From the NCBI GenBank assembly GCA_049297395.1, contig JBAQUG010000489.1, forward strand, positions 1 to 5,453: a stretch of 5,453 nucleotides of DNA, given 5' to 3'. Position numbers and translations under genes: made by a program. The stretch comes from GWF2-50-93 sp049297395. GTDB taxonomy: Bacteria > Verrucomicrobiota > Lentisphaeria > Victivallales > GWF2-50-93. How positions within the stretch are numbered: the stretch's first letter is position 1; every line of letters begins with the position of its first letter. The notes beneath the pieces are model-generated. The model was not told where the DNA came from, made no database searches, and was given only the letters and a program-made list of their open reading frames with translations. Positions 5,453 through 5,453 of the stretch are shown here, piece by piece.

Positions 5453-5453
5453 G

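Noticed and set aside
5325..5453. Longer minus-strand frame entering from the right edge through the large palindrome
   Set aside because: It reads as an arginine-rich string produced by the GC palindrome; the alternative frame ending at 5405 has more natural composition and stops just before the hairpin.

Overview
The window looks like a carbohydrate-degradation locus from a bacterium of the PVC superphylum, most likely Lentisphaerota (Victivallis-like), less likely Planctomycetota or Kiritimatiellota. The best taxonomic marker is a short pseudopilin-like protein with an FTLIELLIVIAIIAIL N-terminus, a non-glycine residue before the predicted cleavage site, and an H-x9-DG motif near its C-terminus. 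This family is greatly expanded in those phyla. A GntR-headed regulator with a LacI-type sensor domain and a family 20 glycosidase fit the same setting. The assignment is inference from gene content; there is no rRNA in the window.

Every gene supported here is on the minus strand, so transcription runs right to left. (i) 5405-5452 may be the last codons of a gene cut by the right edge, followed directly by a large GC-rich hairpin (5355-5403). (ii) About 5122-5354 has no intact gene but holds two smaller hairpins and a short start-less reading frame. (iii) 3948-5084 encodes the GntR/LacI-type regulator. It is driven by a textbook sigma-70 promoter so close to the ATG that the mRNA should be leaderless or nearly so. 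(iv) 3651-3947 is a repeat-rich spacer with a terminator-like hairpin after the regulator, a long imperfect inverted repeat, GAATTCAGAA-type repeats and a 22-bp dyad that looks like an operator. (v) 2988-3647 encodes the pseudopilin-like protein. (vi) 563-2866 encodes a GH20-type beta-N-acetylhexosaminidase-like protein without a signal peptide. (vii) A hairpin at 521-541 separates it from (viii) an exported protein with an N-terminal carbohydrate-binding-like domain, 1-472, cut by the left edge.

A likely working model is that the regulator senses a sugar and controls the pseudopilin-GH20-exported protein unit through the dyad at 3700-3721. The exported protein would act on glycan outside the cytoplasm, and the GH20 enzyme would trim amino-sugar oligosaccharides in the cytoplasm. 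The sugar is unknown. I see no clearly new biological system. The features most worth following up are the leaderless regulator, the dyad, a perfect inverted repeat built into the pseudopilin leader codons, and the palindromic elements at the right end.
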